NCBI GenBank assembly: GCA_016218905.1
Contig: JACRCS010000451.1
Location: 1-6,896, forward strand
DNA length: 6,896 bases
Direction of reading: 5' to 3'
DNA from: Deltaproteobacteria bacterium
GTDB taxonomy: Bacteria > Desulfobacterota_C > Deferrisomatia > Deferrisomatales > JACRMM01
The notes beneath the pieces were generated by a model. It was not told the DNA's origin. It saw only the letters and a program-made list of their open reading frames with translations, and made no database searches. The translations under genes were made by a program, and so were the position numbers. Positions within the stretch are counted from its first letter, which is position 1, and each line of letters opens with the position of its first letter. This document shows, piece by piece, positions 1 through 6,896 of the stretch.

Positions 1-78
1 CCCGCGCCCGAGGCGTCGCCCGCTCCCGAGGCTGCTCCCGCGCCCGCTCCCGAGGCGAGCCCCGCTCCGGCGAAGTAA
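1..78 (+). CDS. C-terminal tail of a gene truncated by the window edge (Pro/Ala/Glu-rich)
   Basis: Only the last 25 codons and a TAA stop (76-78) are in the window, so the protein cannot be identified. In this frame the tail is almost entirely Pro and Ala with regularly spaced Glu and Ser. The octapeptide APEASPAP occurs twice (residues 2-9 and 16-23 of the visible part), and the tail ends in Lys. At DNA level a 16-bp segment (17-32) recurs exactly at 41-56, so the tail grew by internal duplication. Such disordered tails are common at the ends of ribosomal and other small basic proteins in GC-rich bacteria, but that is a guess. The reading frame is supported by the stop codon lying 16 nt before a strong terminator hairpin in the same direction. 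A low-complexity GC-rich stretch can be open in other frames too. Confidence 0.6.
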   Translation, partial: PAPEASPAPEAAPAPAPEASPAPAK

Positions 79-94
79 TCCGACCGGACACGTT

Positions 95-124
95 GAGAGA
101 GCCCCGGGCGACCGGGGCTTTCTC
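95..124 (+). terminator. Rho-independent-type terminator of the upstream gene
   Basis: A 13-bp stem (95-107 with 112-124) closes on a GCGA tetraloop (108-111). The core AGCCCCGG/CCGGGGCT is perfect, and the lower part pairs GAGAG with TTCTC through one G-U pair. The T-rich stretch TTTCTC falls inside the 3' arm and is followed by ATTT. It sits 16 nt after the TAA stop at 76-78. Confidence 0.85.
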
Positions 125-128
125 ATTT

Positions 129-251
129 CCGGTTCCGAGCTCGACCGAACCGCCCCTTCCCCTCCGCTCCCGCACCGGTTCTCCACGGCACCGGCCACGC
201 TCCTCGAATGAAGCGCCCCTTCGGCCGGTTCGCGAAATTGTCCCGAACCGG
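129..251. promoter_or_regulatory. Cluster of CCGGTTC half-sites upstream of the membrane-protein gene
   Basis: CCGGTTC occurs on the + strand at 129-135, 175-181 and 225-231, and its complement GAACCGG at 245-251. GAACCG, one base short, occurs at 147-152. Two inverted pairs result: 130-135 with 147-152 (11-nt spacer), and a perfect 8-bp arm pair, 225-232 with 244-251 (11-nt spacer). The second pair encloses the candidate -35 hexamer at 238-243. Five near-identical half-sites in 123 bp are more than composition readily explains. The arrangement looks like an operator region, although no regulator can be named. Hairpin formation in DNA or RNA is an alternative reading. Confidence 0.4.
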
Positions 252-266
252 ACGCGGTGATAGGGT
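238..266 (+). promoter_or_regulatory. Candidate sigma-70 promoter for the membrane-protein gene
   Basis: TTGTCC (238-243), a 17-nt spacer and TAGGGT (261-266) give a recognisable -35 and a weak -10. Transcription would start near 273, leaving a short leader before the Shine-Dalgarno AGGAG at 282-286. The -35 hexamer lies in the loop of the inverted repeat 225-232/244-251. The poor -10 keeps confidence modest. Confidence 0.4.
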
Positions 267-294
267 GAGGCAGGGGCCCCCAGGAGAGGCTAAC

Positions 295-342
295 GTGCCG
301 ATAGAAGACCTTCTCCGTGAAGCAGGCCCCAAGGGCGGTTAG
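295..342 (+). CDS. Possible 15-codon leader ORF overlapping the membrane-protein start
   Basis: A GTG at 295 has the best ribosome binding site of this region: AGGAG at 282-286, 8 nt upstream. It opens a frame of 15 codons, reading MPIEDLLREAGPKGG, that stops at TAG 340-342. The main gene's first possible start, GTG 317, has no good Shine-Dalgarno of its own and lies inside this ORF in another frame. A TTG (347-349) in the main frame follows the TAG by 4 nt. This is the geometry of translational coupling or reinitiation. Alternatives are a sequencing indel that split the true N-terminus from the gene, or coincidence. Nothing in the peptide itself suggests a function. Confidence 0.3.
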   Translation: MPIEDLLREAGPKGG

Positions 343-778
343 ACCCTTGTGCGCTTGGGAACGCTGGAAACCCGCGGCAGCCGCCCGGACCCATCTCCTC
401 CTCGGGGGGCTCCTCTGGATGTGCGTCGGCGCCGGGCTCAGCGTCGCCGGCACCCGCTGGGCGCTTCAAACCGGGGCGGCCGCGTCAGCCGTGCTCCTCG
501 CAGTCGGCGTCGCGCTCGGGCTCCTCAAGGGTAAGCTCGTGTTGGAGCGGACGGCCCGCCGGAGTTCCGAACGCATCCTCCGCCGGGGCGACGGAAAGTG
601 CCTCGGAGGATTCCTCTCCTGGCAGAGCTGGCTCTTCGTCGTTGGCATGATGGCGCTGGGAGCGGCCCTGCGCCACAGCCCGGTCCCGCGGACGCTCGTT
701 GCGGTCGTGTACGTCGCCGTCGGCGTCGCACTCCTGTCGGCGAGCCGCGTCTTCTGGTCGGCACGCAGGTCGACCTAG
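317..778 (+). CDS. Conserved small integral membrane protein of unknown function (about 153 aa)
   Basis: This protein has four hydrophobic segments, near residues 27-46, 53-71, 98-118 and 124-143. They are separated by a basic cytoplasmic-type loop (71-98, rich in Arg and Lys) containing RGDGKCLGGFLSW at 90-102. From memory, similar uncharacterised membrane proteins with a GDG(K/R)C(L/I)GGFLSW core and a following MMxLG segment occur in deltaproteobacteria and related groups. I know no function or domain name for them. Cys95 sits at the membrane edge of that motif and is a candidate functional residue. The start is uncertain. GTG 317 is the first possible one, because an in-frame TAG lies at 302-304, but it has a poor ribosome binding site. 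TTG 347 (codon 11) would give 143 aa and follows the stop of the short ORF at 295-342. The gene is single and is closed by the hairpin at 788-821. Confidence 0.75.
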   Translation: MKQAPRAVRPLCAWERWKPAAAARTHLLLGGLLWMCVGAGLSVAGTRWALQTGAAASAVLLAVGVALGLLKGKLVLERTARRSSERILRRGDGKCLGGFLSWQSWLFVVGMMALGAALRHSPVPRTLVAVVYVAVGVALLSASRVFWSARRST

Positions 779-787
779 GCGGGTACA

Positions 788-821
788 GAAAGAGGCAGAC
801 CGAAATCGGCCTGCCTCTCTC
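788..821. terminator. Bidirectional terminator between convergent genes
   Basis: AGAGGCAG (791-798) pairs with CTGCCTCT (811-818), and an inner CCGA/TCGG (800-803 with 806-809) extends the hairpin. It lies between the stop of the + strand membrane gene (778) and the stop of the minus-strand cold-shock gene (843). Read on the minus strand the 3' side continues into CTCTTTCTG, pyrimidine-rich; on the plus strand it continues CTCTCGTCTGTTT. It can serve both transcripts. Confidence 0.7.
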
Positions 822-842
822 TCGTCTGTTTCGAGGTGCTGC

Positions 843-1232
<390 letters not shown>

Positions 1233-1236
<4 letters not shown>

Positions 1237-2054
1237 CCGGTTTCACCGGGATCCACCTCACCCCCTTCGTCCACCCTGCAACCCCACTCTCTCAAGCACG
1301 AGGTGATGAACCGCAAGGAGGCGGCGTGGGCGTCGTTTCGCTTCCCGCGCGCCGCGATGGGCGCTCCCAGGCGGAAACGGACGGGCCGCTGGACGTCCAC
1401 GGGCCCGAAGTCCTTCAGCAATCGGCCGTTCCCCCACGCGTCGGAGCGGAGCGCCACGGGGACCAGCGGCACGTTCGTTCGAGCGGCGAGCTTTGCCCCG
1501 AGGGAGTTGAACCGCTGCGGGTAGAACCGCTCGGACCGGGTGGTCTGCGGGAAGATTACGAGGGAGAGCCCCCTCCCGATGCGCTCCTCGCCACCCTGGA
1601 GGACGGCCGTCAGGTCCTCGCGGGGGTTCTTCCGGCCCACCTGGATGGGGTCCCGGGAGCGCATGATCGGACCGAAGACCGGGTACCGGACCAGGGACTC
1701 CTTCACCACGAACGTGACCGGCTTTACCGGATGGAGGATCGACGGCAGAACGAAGGTCTCCAGCGTGCTCATGTGATTGGAGACGAAGACCGCCGGCCCC
1801 TCGAAGGACCGCAGGTGCTCCATGCCCTCGATGACGAGGTGCATACCCACGCCCTCCATCGCGCGGACGACCTGCAGGCTCGAACGCACCCAGCGGGCGC
1901 CGTCGTAACGACCCTTCTTGGCCTCCGCGCTGCTCCGGAGGACGATCCCGAGGATGGGCACGTAGAACGCGAGCTCGGCAGGGAAAATCCGACTCAGTAG
2001 CGAGCGGGGCCGCCCGGCGGGCGTCTCGTAGCGATCGGAGTCCGCGAGGACCAC
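1233..2054 (-). CDS. PlsC-family lysophospholipid acyltransferase, motif-variant (273 aa)
   Basis: The protein belongs to the PlsC/AGPAT superfamily, which transfers acyl groups from acyl-CoA or acyl-ACP to a lysophospholipid or similar acceptor at the inner membrane. Motif I is SNHMSTLET, with catalytic His94 and Glu99 (HX4E instead of the usual HX4D). The motif II region is PVFGPIMRSRDPIQVGR (125-141). Motif III reads FPQTTRS (168-174) instead of FPEGTRS, and motif IV is VPLVPVAL (195-202). A hydrophobic stretch near residues 26-40 may anchor it to the membrane. The start is a GTG at 2054. The stop codon of the upstream gene (TAG, 2062-2064) is part of the TAGGAG Shine-Dalgarno, and the gap is only 7 nt, so the two genes are cotranscribed and probably translationally coupled. 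From memory, FPQTTR-type members with a following DAWGNG segment occur as a distinct subgroup. The substrate is unknown, so the symbol plsC is not assigned. Confidence 0.88.
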
Positions 2055-2061
2055 GGGACTC

Positions 2062-3198
2062 CTACGCGGCTGCGGCGAGCGCCGAACGGTTAGACGTACC
2101 TCTGGTGGCGGTCTCCCCCGTCAGCTCTGCCATCAGTTGGGCGACCGGGAGGATGCGGTCGACCCGGTGGGCGTTGGCACCCACGGTGTAGAGCGCGGCT
2201 TCCTCGTCGCCGTTGTACCCGGCGGAGCTGAGAAGGCCGTTGCAGATGCAAAAGTACTTGGAAGCGTCGCTGCTCGCGGCGCACTTCGCGCGGCCGTAGG
2301 CGAGATAGCCCTTGTCGCACAGGGGGGTGCGGCCTCCGGCGACGGCCTGCCGGTACATGGGAGAGGTCGTCAGGACGCGGAACGGGAGCCCGCACGGGCT
2401 GCCCGGGCTCTGCGCCACCAGGATCGCTTCGTGCGTGCAGTCGACCACCGCGCGCTTGTACTCGTCCGAAGCGCCGCTCTCGACCGTGGCGAGGAACCGG
2501 GTCCCCATTTGGACGCCGGCGGCGCCGAGCGAGATCGTCCGAAGGACGTCTTCCCGCGTGAACACTCCACCCGCCGCGATGACCGGGAAGCCCCCGAACT
2601 CGCTCGCCGCCTCCAGGACGGGTTCCAGCAGGTTCTCGAGCCGGTTGTCGGGGTCGTGGAGCTCGGTCGAGGTCTTCCAGCCCAGGTGGCCCCCGGCCAG
2701 CGGCCCCTCGACGATGGCGGCGTCGGGCATACGGCCGGCCTTCCGCCAGCGCTGGCAGAGCAGGCGGAGGGCCCGGACCGAGGAGACGATGGGCACGAGC
2801 CCCACTTCGTCGGCCCGCGGGTGGCCGGCGATGACGGAGGGAAGCCGCAACGGCAACCCCGCCCCGGAGACCACGACGTCCACCCCGCCGTCCATCGCCC
2901 CGAGTACCGACGCCTCGTAGGTGCTGTCCAGGGCGACCATCACGTTGATGGCGATCGGGAACTCCCCCGCCGCCTTGGCCTCGCGCACTTCCAGCCTAGC
3001 GGCTTCCCTGGAGTCCACCTTACGGCCCACCCGGCGGCTGACCAGGCGATCGAGGCAGGCGCTGGAGATCGTTCCCAGCCCGCCCTCGCGGGAGACCGCG
3101 GCGGCCAGACCGGCCATCGAGACTCCGACGCCCATTCCCCCCTGGACGATCGGGACCGTGCACGTGCTGTTGCGAATGGTCAGGGGAGAAAGAGACAA
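2062..3198 (-). CDS. NAD(P)H-dependent flavin oxidoreductase, nitronate monooxygenase (NMO/2-nitropropane dioxygenase) family (378 aa)
   Basis: This is an FMN-binding TIM barrel of the NMO/FabK superfamily. Known members oxidise alkyl nitronates or reduce enoyl-ACP; which applies here is open. The barrel begins with IVQGGMGVGVS (17-27). Later come SGAGLPL (111-117), EGPLAGGHLGW (164-174) with the conserved barrel His171, IAAGGV (207-212) for the FMN phosphate, and GVQMGTRF (228-235). A C-terminal section carries Cys294, Cys306, Cys317 and Cys319 around KYFCICN, a pattern seen in longer family members. The frame is open to a TTG at 3270, but that codon is part of a -35 hexamer. The TTG at 3198, with AGGAG 6 nt upstream (complement of 3205-3209), starts just where family similarity starts. 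It is the first gene of a two-gene unit with the acyltransferase. That partnership hints at lipid metabolism, but nothing proves it. Confidence 0.9.
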   Translation of the reverse strand: MSLSPLTIRNSTCTVPIVQGGMGVGVSMAGLAAAVSREGGLGTISSACLDRLVSRRVGRKVDSREAARLEVREAKAAGEFPIAINVMVALDSTYEASVLGAMDGGVDVVVSGAGLPLRLPSVIAGHPRADEVGLVPIVSSVRALRLLCQRWRKAGRMPDAAIVEGPLAGGHLGWKTSTELHDPDNRLENLLEPVLEAASEFGGFPVIAAGGVFTREDVLRTISLGAAGVQMGTRFLATVESGASDEYKRAVVDCTHEAILVAQSPGSPCGLPFRVLTTSPMYRQAVAGGRTPLCDKGYLAYGRAKCAASSDASKYFCICNGLLSSAGYNGDEEAALYTVGANAHRVDRILPVAQLMAELTGETATRGTSNRSALAAAA

Positions 3199-3204
3199 TC
3201 CGTG

Positions 3205-3209
3205 CTCCT
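3205..3209 (-). promoter_or_regulatory. Ribosome binding site fixing the oxidoreductase start
   Basis: AGGAG on the minus strand, 6 nt before a TTG (3196-3198). It moves the start 24 codons inside the longest open frame, whose own TTG at 3270 has no such site and lies within the promoter. Confidence 0.75.
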
Positions 3210-3241
3210 GGCGGCTCTCAGGCGGGACGCAGAAGCCGCTG

Positions 3242-3270
3242 AGGCTACGCAAACCGGGGCTTCGCGTCAA
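3242..3270 (-). promoter_or_regulatory. Sigma-70 promoter of the oxidoreductase-acyltransferase operon
   Basis: On the minus strand TTGACG (complement of 3265-3270), a 17-nt spacer and TAGCCT (complement of 3242-3247) form a good -35 and a moderate -10. The predicted start near 3235 leaves a leader of about 37 nt before the TTG start codon at 3198. The repeat tract begins about 11 bp upstream of the -35. Confidence 0.55.
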
Positions 3271-3280
3271 CGGGATTATG

Positions 3281-3363
3281 TTGAGGTTGAGGTTGAGGAA
3301 GAGCAGGTTGAGGAAGAGCAGGTTGAGAAAGAGCAGTCCTTAATCTTAATCTTAATCTTAATC
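3281..3363. repeat. Cluster of three short tandem repeats between glnA and the oxidoreductase gene
   Basis: Three units adjoin in 83 bp. TTGAGG is present three times (3281-3298). A 15-bp unit, GTTGAGGAAGAGCAG, is present three times (3292-3306, 3307-3321, 3322-3336; the last has one G-to-A change). TTAATC is present four times without error (3340-3363). The + strand is purine-rich and the minus strand pyrimidine-rich over 3281-3336. The TTAATC block is a sharp AT-rich island in otherwise GC-rich DNA. All unit lengths are multiples of three, so long spurious frames run through. The tract lies between the glnA stop and the operon promoter, outside any credible gene. Confidence 0.9.
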
Positions 3364-3375
3364 TGAGCCTGGAGG

Positions 3376-3414
3376 AGGCGGCCGCGAGGACCGCCTTCCT
3401 ACAGGCTGCCGCCT
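3376..3414 (-). terminator. Possible hairpin terminator after glnA
   Basis: A perfect 7-bp outer stem, 3376-3382 with 3408-3414 (AGGCGGC/GCCGCCT), begins at the glnA stop codon. A competing shorter hairpin pairs 3376-3381 with 3391-3396 around a 9-nt loop. Neither is followed by a U-run in the minus direction, so it may be a weak or Rho-assisted terminator, or only a processing or stability element. Confidence 0.35.
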
Positions 3415-4826
3415 CAGCAGTCGAAGTAGAGCGCAAACTCCCACGGCACGGGCCGCATCGCGATGGCGTCCACCTCGTTTTTCTTCTTCCACTCGATCCA
3501 CATCTCGATCACGTCTTCGGTGAAGACATCTCCCTTCAGGAGGAAGGTGTGGTCCTCCTCGAGGCACTGCAGCGCGTCGGCCAGGCTCCCCGGCGTGGAG
3601 GGCACGCCCCGGAGCTCCTCCGGCGACAGGCCGTAGATGTCCTTGTCGAGCGGCTCACCGGGATCGGTCCGGTTCTCGATTCCGTCGAGGCCCGCCATCA
3701 GCATCGCGGCGAAGGCGAGATAGCCGTTGCACGAGGGATCGGGCGTACGGAACTCCACGCGCTTGGCCTTGGGGTTCGGCGAGTACATGGGGATGCGGAT
3801 TGAAGCCGAGCGGTTCCGGCTGGAGTACGCCAGGTTGACCGGCGCTTCGTACCCCGGAACGAGGCGCTTGTACGAGTTCGTGGAGGGATTGCAGAGTGCG
3901 CAGAGCGCGGGCGCGTGCTTGAGGAGCCCGCCGATGTACCAGAGGGCGTTCTGGGAGAGCCCTCCGTACTTGTCGCCCGCGAACTGGTTCTGTCCGCCCT
4001 TCCAGATGGACTGGTGGACGTGCATGCCGGAACCGTTGTCCTCGAAGAGCGGCTTCGGCATGAAGGTGATCGTCTTGCCGTTCCGGTACGCGACATTCTT
4101 CAGGATGTACTTGAACCACTGGAGGTTGTCGCCCTGCTGGACGAGGGGGGCGTACTTGATATCGATCTCGCCCTGGCCCGCGGTGGCGACTTCGTGGTGC
4201 TGGAGCTCCACCTGGATGCCGACCCGCAGGAGTTCCATGACCATCTCGTTTCGCAGGTCGTTCAAGCTGTCGACGGGCGGAGCCGGGAAGTAGCCCTCCT
4301 TGTAGCGCGGCTTGTAGCCTAGGTTCGGCTGTTCGTCCCGACCCGTGTTCCAGCGGCCCTCCAGGGAGTCGATGAAGTAGAACGCGCTGTTGCGGGTCTG
4401 GTCGAAACGGATGTCGTCGAAGATGAAGAACTCCGCTTCGGGCCCGAAGTAGGCGGTATCGCCGACGCCGGTGCTCTGGAGGTAGGCCTCGGCCTTTTGG
4501 GCGATGTAGCGCGGGTCGCGGCTGTAGGGCTCACCGGTGATGGGGTCCTTGATGTTGCCGATGAGGTGCAGGGTCCGCTCCTTCGGGAAGGGGTCGAGCT
4601 TCGCCGTCGCCGGGTCGGGGAGCACCAACATGTCCGAGGCGTGGATCGGCTGCCAGCCCCGGATGCTCGAGCCGTCGAATCCGAAGCCCGCTTCGAAGGA
4701 GCCCTCGTCCAACTCCTGGATGGGCCGGGTGTAGTGCTGCCAGAGTCCCAGGAAGTCCTGGAACTTGACGTCCACCATCGTGCATTCGTTCTCCCGCGCG
4801 AATTCGAGCACCGCCTTGGGGTTCAT
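3414..4826 (-). CDS. glnA: Glutamine synthetase type I (GSI-beta), 470 aa
   Basis: The enzyme makes glutamine from glutamate, ammonia and ATP as a cytoplasmic dodecamer. It spans a full beta-grasp N-terminal domain and the catalytic domain. Visible hallmarks are [10 protein letters not shown] (49-58); metal ligands in EAEF (130-133), with Glu130 and Glu132; HHEVATAGQ (210-218); the ATP/metal motif [10 protein letters not shown] (264-273) with His269; NPTTN-type [17 protein letters not shown] (313-329); NRSASIRIP (338-346); and EFR (358-360). The residues around 153-182 form the insertion typical of the GSI-beta class. Tyr398 in [11 protein letters not shown] aligns with the adenylylation tyrosine, so control by GlnE is likely. 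The length equals the 469-470 aa norm. The ATG start has AAAGGAG 5 nt upstream. The gene diverges from a sigma-54-type activator gene. No convincing sigma-70 or sigma-54 promoter is visible directly upstream. Confidence 0.98.
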   Translation of the reverse strand: MNPKAVLEFARENECTMVDVKFQDFLGLWQHYTRPIQELDEGSFEAGFGFDGSSIRGWQPIHASDMLVLPDPATAKLDPFPKERTLHLIGNIKDPITGEPYSRDPRYIAQKAEAYLQSTGVGDTAYFGPEAEFFIFDDIRFDQTRNSAFYFIDSLEGRWNTGRDEQPNLGYKPRYKEGYFPAPPVDSLNDLRNEMVMELLRVGIQVELQHHEVATAGQGEIDIKYAPLVQQGDNLQWFKYILKNVAYRNGKTITFMPKPLFEDNGSGMHVHQSIWKGGQNQFAGDKYGGLSQNALWYIGGLLKHAPALCALCNPSTNSYKRLVPGYEAPVNLAYSSRNRSASIRIPMYSPNPKAKRVEFRTPDPSCNGYLAFAAMLMAGLDGIENRTDPGEPLDKDIYGLSPEELRGVPSTPGSLADALQCLEEDHTFLLKGDVFTEDVIEMWIEWKKKNEVDAIAMRPVPWEFALYFDC

Positions 4827-4934
4827 GGCATCTCCTTTCGGATGAGGGCCGGGCCTGCGGCCGAGGGGGGAGACAAAGAGGACGCAAGCGTATTCCAGAA
4901 GCGGCTCTTAGGATAGCCCTCAGGAGCAACATTA

Positions 4935-4963
4935 TTGTCGCGGCCCAAAAACTCCTGTACGCT
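4935..4963 (+). promoter_or_regulatory. Candidate promoter of the activator gene
   Basis: TTGTCG (4935-4940), a 17-nt spacer and TACGCT (4958-4963) form a modest sigma-70-type element. Transcription would begin near 4970, just before the first 57-bp repeat. The repeats would then form most of a leader of about 195 nt. The -10 is weak, so the assignment is tentative. Confidence 0.35.
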
Positions 4964-4974
4964 TTTGTCGGCTC

Positions 4975-5145
4975 AGGACGAGCCGCCCCGCGCGGCCCCA
5001 CGGATGGGACCGTCTGCGCAGGGGCGAGCGCAGGACGTGCCGCCCCGCGCGGCCCCACGGATGGGACCGTCTGCGCAGGGGCGAGCGCAGGACGAGCCGC
5101 CCCGCGCGGCCCCACGGATGGGCCTGCCTGCGCAGGGGCACCGCC
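4975..5145. repeat. Three tandem 57-bp direct repeats
   Basis: Copies lie at 4975-5031, 5032-5088 and 5089-5145. Copies 1 and 2 differ at one position (A versus T at the seventh base). Copy 3 matches copy 1 over its first 34 bases and then diverges, though CTGCGCAGGGGC is kept. Each unit contains the palindrome CCGCGCGG. The junctions of copies 1/2 and 2/3 each form a CTGCGC/GCGCAG hairpin with an 8-nt loop (5014-5033 and 5071-5090). The array ends 19 nt before the activator start codon. Confidence 0.95.
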
Positions 5146-5164
5146 CGAACGCACAGGAGGAGTC

Positions 5165-6706
<1,542 letters not shown>

Positions 6707-6715
6707 TCTCAGGGT

Positions 6716-6738
6716 CCAGGCCCGCTCAGCGGGGCTGG
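6716..6738 (+). terminator. Hairpin after the activator gene
   Basis: CCAGGCCCGC (6716-6725) pairs with GCGGGGCTGG (6729-6738) over a TCA loop with a single G-G mismatch, 10 nt after the TAG stop. No T-run follows, so it may be a weak or factor-dependent terminator. Confidence 0.5.
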
Positions 6739-6896
6739 CGAAGCGCTCACCACAGAGTACACAGCGCGGCCGTTGGCCGCAACCAAACGGAAGTGCCGGA
6801 AGATCGGACTGCCGCGGCATATCCGGCGAGCTCACGCCTACCCGCCCACAGGTACCCCGGAAACCTCGGGGCTCGCGCTTCGCGCGACCGCCCGGG
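6739..6896. other. Non-coding tail with several hairpins
   Basis: No credible gene is seen here. Perfect short inverted repeats occur at 6766-6771/6775-6780 (GCGGCC/GGCCGC), 6855-6859/6867-6871 (CCCCG/CGGGG) and 6873-6878/6882-6887 (TCGCGC/GCGCGA). A sequence like CACCACAGAGTACACAG lies at 6749-6764. The hairpins could belong to a leader or a dispersed repeat that continues beyond the window edge. Confidence 0.5.

Larger units (their letters stand above)
4827..5164. other. Divergent 338-bp intergenic region between glnA and the activator gene
   Basis: This stretch has no credible gene. On the glnA side (4827-4970) it holds the glnA ribosome binding site and a less GC-rich segment around 4928-4970 containing AATAAT-like sequence on the minus strand. 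On the activator side (4975-5145) it holds three 57-bp direct repeats. Long frames that cross it on both strands exist only because the repeat length is a multiple of three and the DNA is GC-rich; none matches a family. Confidence 0.8.

Noticed and set aside
186..201. Sigma-54-like element CGGCACC-N4-ACGCT upstream of the membrane gene
   Set aside because: The GG-N10-GC spacing is right, but the -12 part (ACGC) is poor, and one such match is expected by chance in GC-rich DNA of this length.
2137..3366. Long + strand open frame (409 codons) opposite the oxidoreductase gene, ending in Val-Glu and Leu-Ile repeats
   Set aside because: It is the antisense shadow of a well-supported minus-strand gene. 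Its C-terminal repeats come from the tandem DNA repeats at 3281-3363, whose unit lengths are multiples of three.
4883..4896. Minus-strand TGG...TTGC element upstream of glnA resembling a sigma-54 promoter
   Set aside because: The GG and GC are separated by 9 nt instead of the strictly required 10, and the -24 half lacks the CAC.

Overview
The window is GC-rich bacterial chromosome with strong Shine-Dalgarno sites, frequent GTG/TTG starts and short intergenic gaps. It encodes a type I-beta glutamine synthetase, a bacterial enhancer-binding protein of the GAF-AAA+-Fis (NifA-like) kind, a CspA-family protein, a PlsC-family acyltransferase and a nitronate-monooxygenase-family flavoprotein. This set fits a deltaproteobacterium-like lineage or one of the GC-rich candidate phyla. 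The exact phylum cannot be fixed from the sequence alone. I see no phage, transposon, CRISPR, tRNA or rRNA signal.

Layout. (1) 1-78 is the Pro/Ala-rich C-terminal tail of a + strand gene, closed by a strong hairpin terminator (95-124). (2) 125-316 is a leader/promoter region with five copies of a CCGGTTC-like half-site, followed by a small + strand membrane protein (317-778) of a conserved but unnamed type. A possible 15-codon leader ORF overlaps its start. (3) A two-way terminator hairpin (788-821) separates it from the convergent minus-strand cold-shock gene (843-1043). That gene has a long 5' leader and a good sigma-70 promoter whose -35 hexamer contains the stop codon of the next gene. 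(4) A two-gene minus-strand operon follows: an NMO-family flavin oxidoreductase (2062-3198) and, 7 nt later, a PlsC-like acyltransferase (1233-2054). (5) A cluster of simple repeats (3281-3363) lies directly upstream of the operon's predicted promoter. (6) glnA (3414-4826, minus) and a sigma-54-dependent activator (5165-6706, plus) diverge from a 338-bp intergenic region. That region carries three 57-bp direct repeats. (7) 6707-6896 holds hairpins and no convincing gene.

How the genes may work together. The divergent glnA/activator pair suggests nitrogen regulation: a ligand-sensing activator next to the enzyme that assimilates ammonium. However, no canonical sigma-54 -24/-12 element is visible upstream of glnA, so direct control is only inferred. 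The oxidoreductase-acyltransferase pair looks like a lipid or fatty-acid-related unit because of the tight coupling, but the substrates are unknown. No complete novel multi-gene system is evident. The items most worth a second look are the 57-bp repeats, the CCGGTTC cluster, the repeat tract abutting a promoter, and unusual residues in the acyltransferase and the activator's DNA-binding helix.
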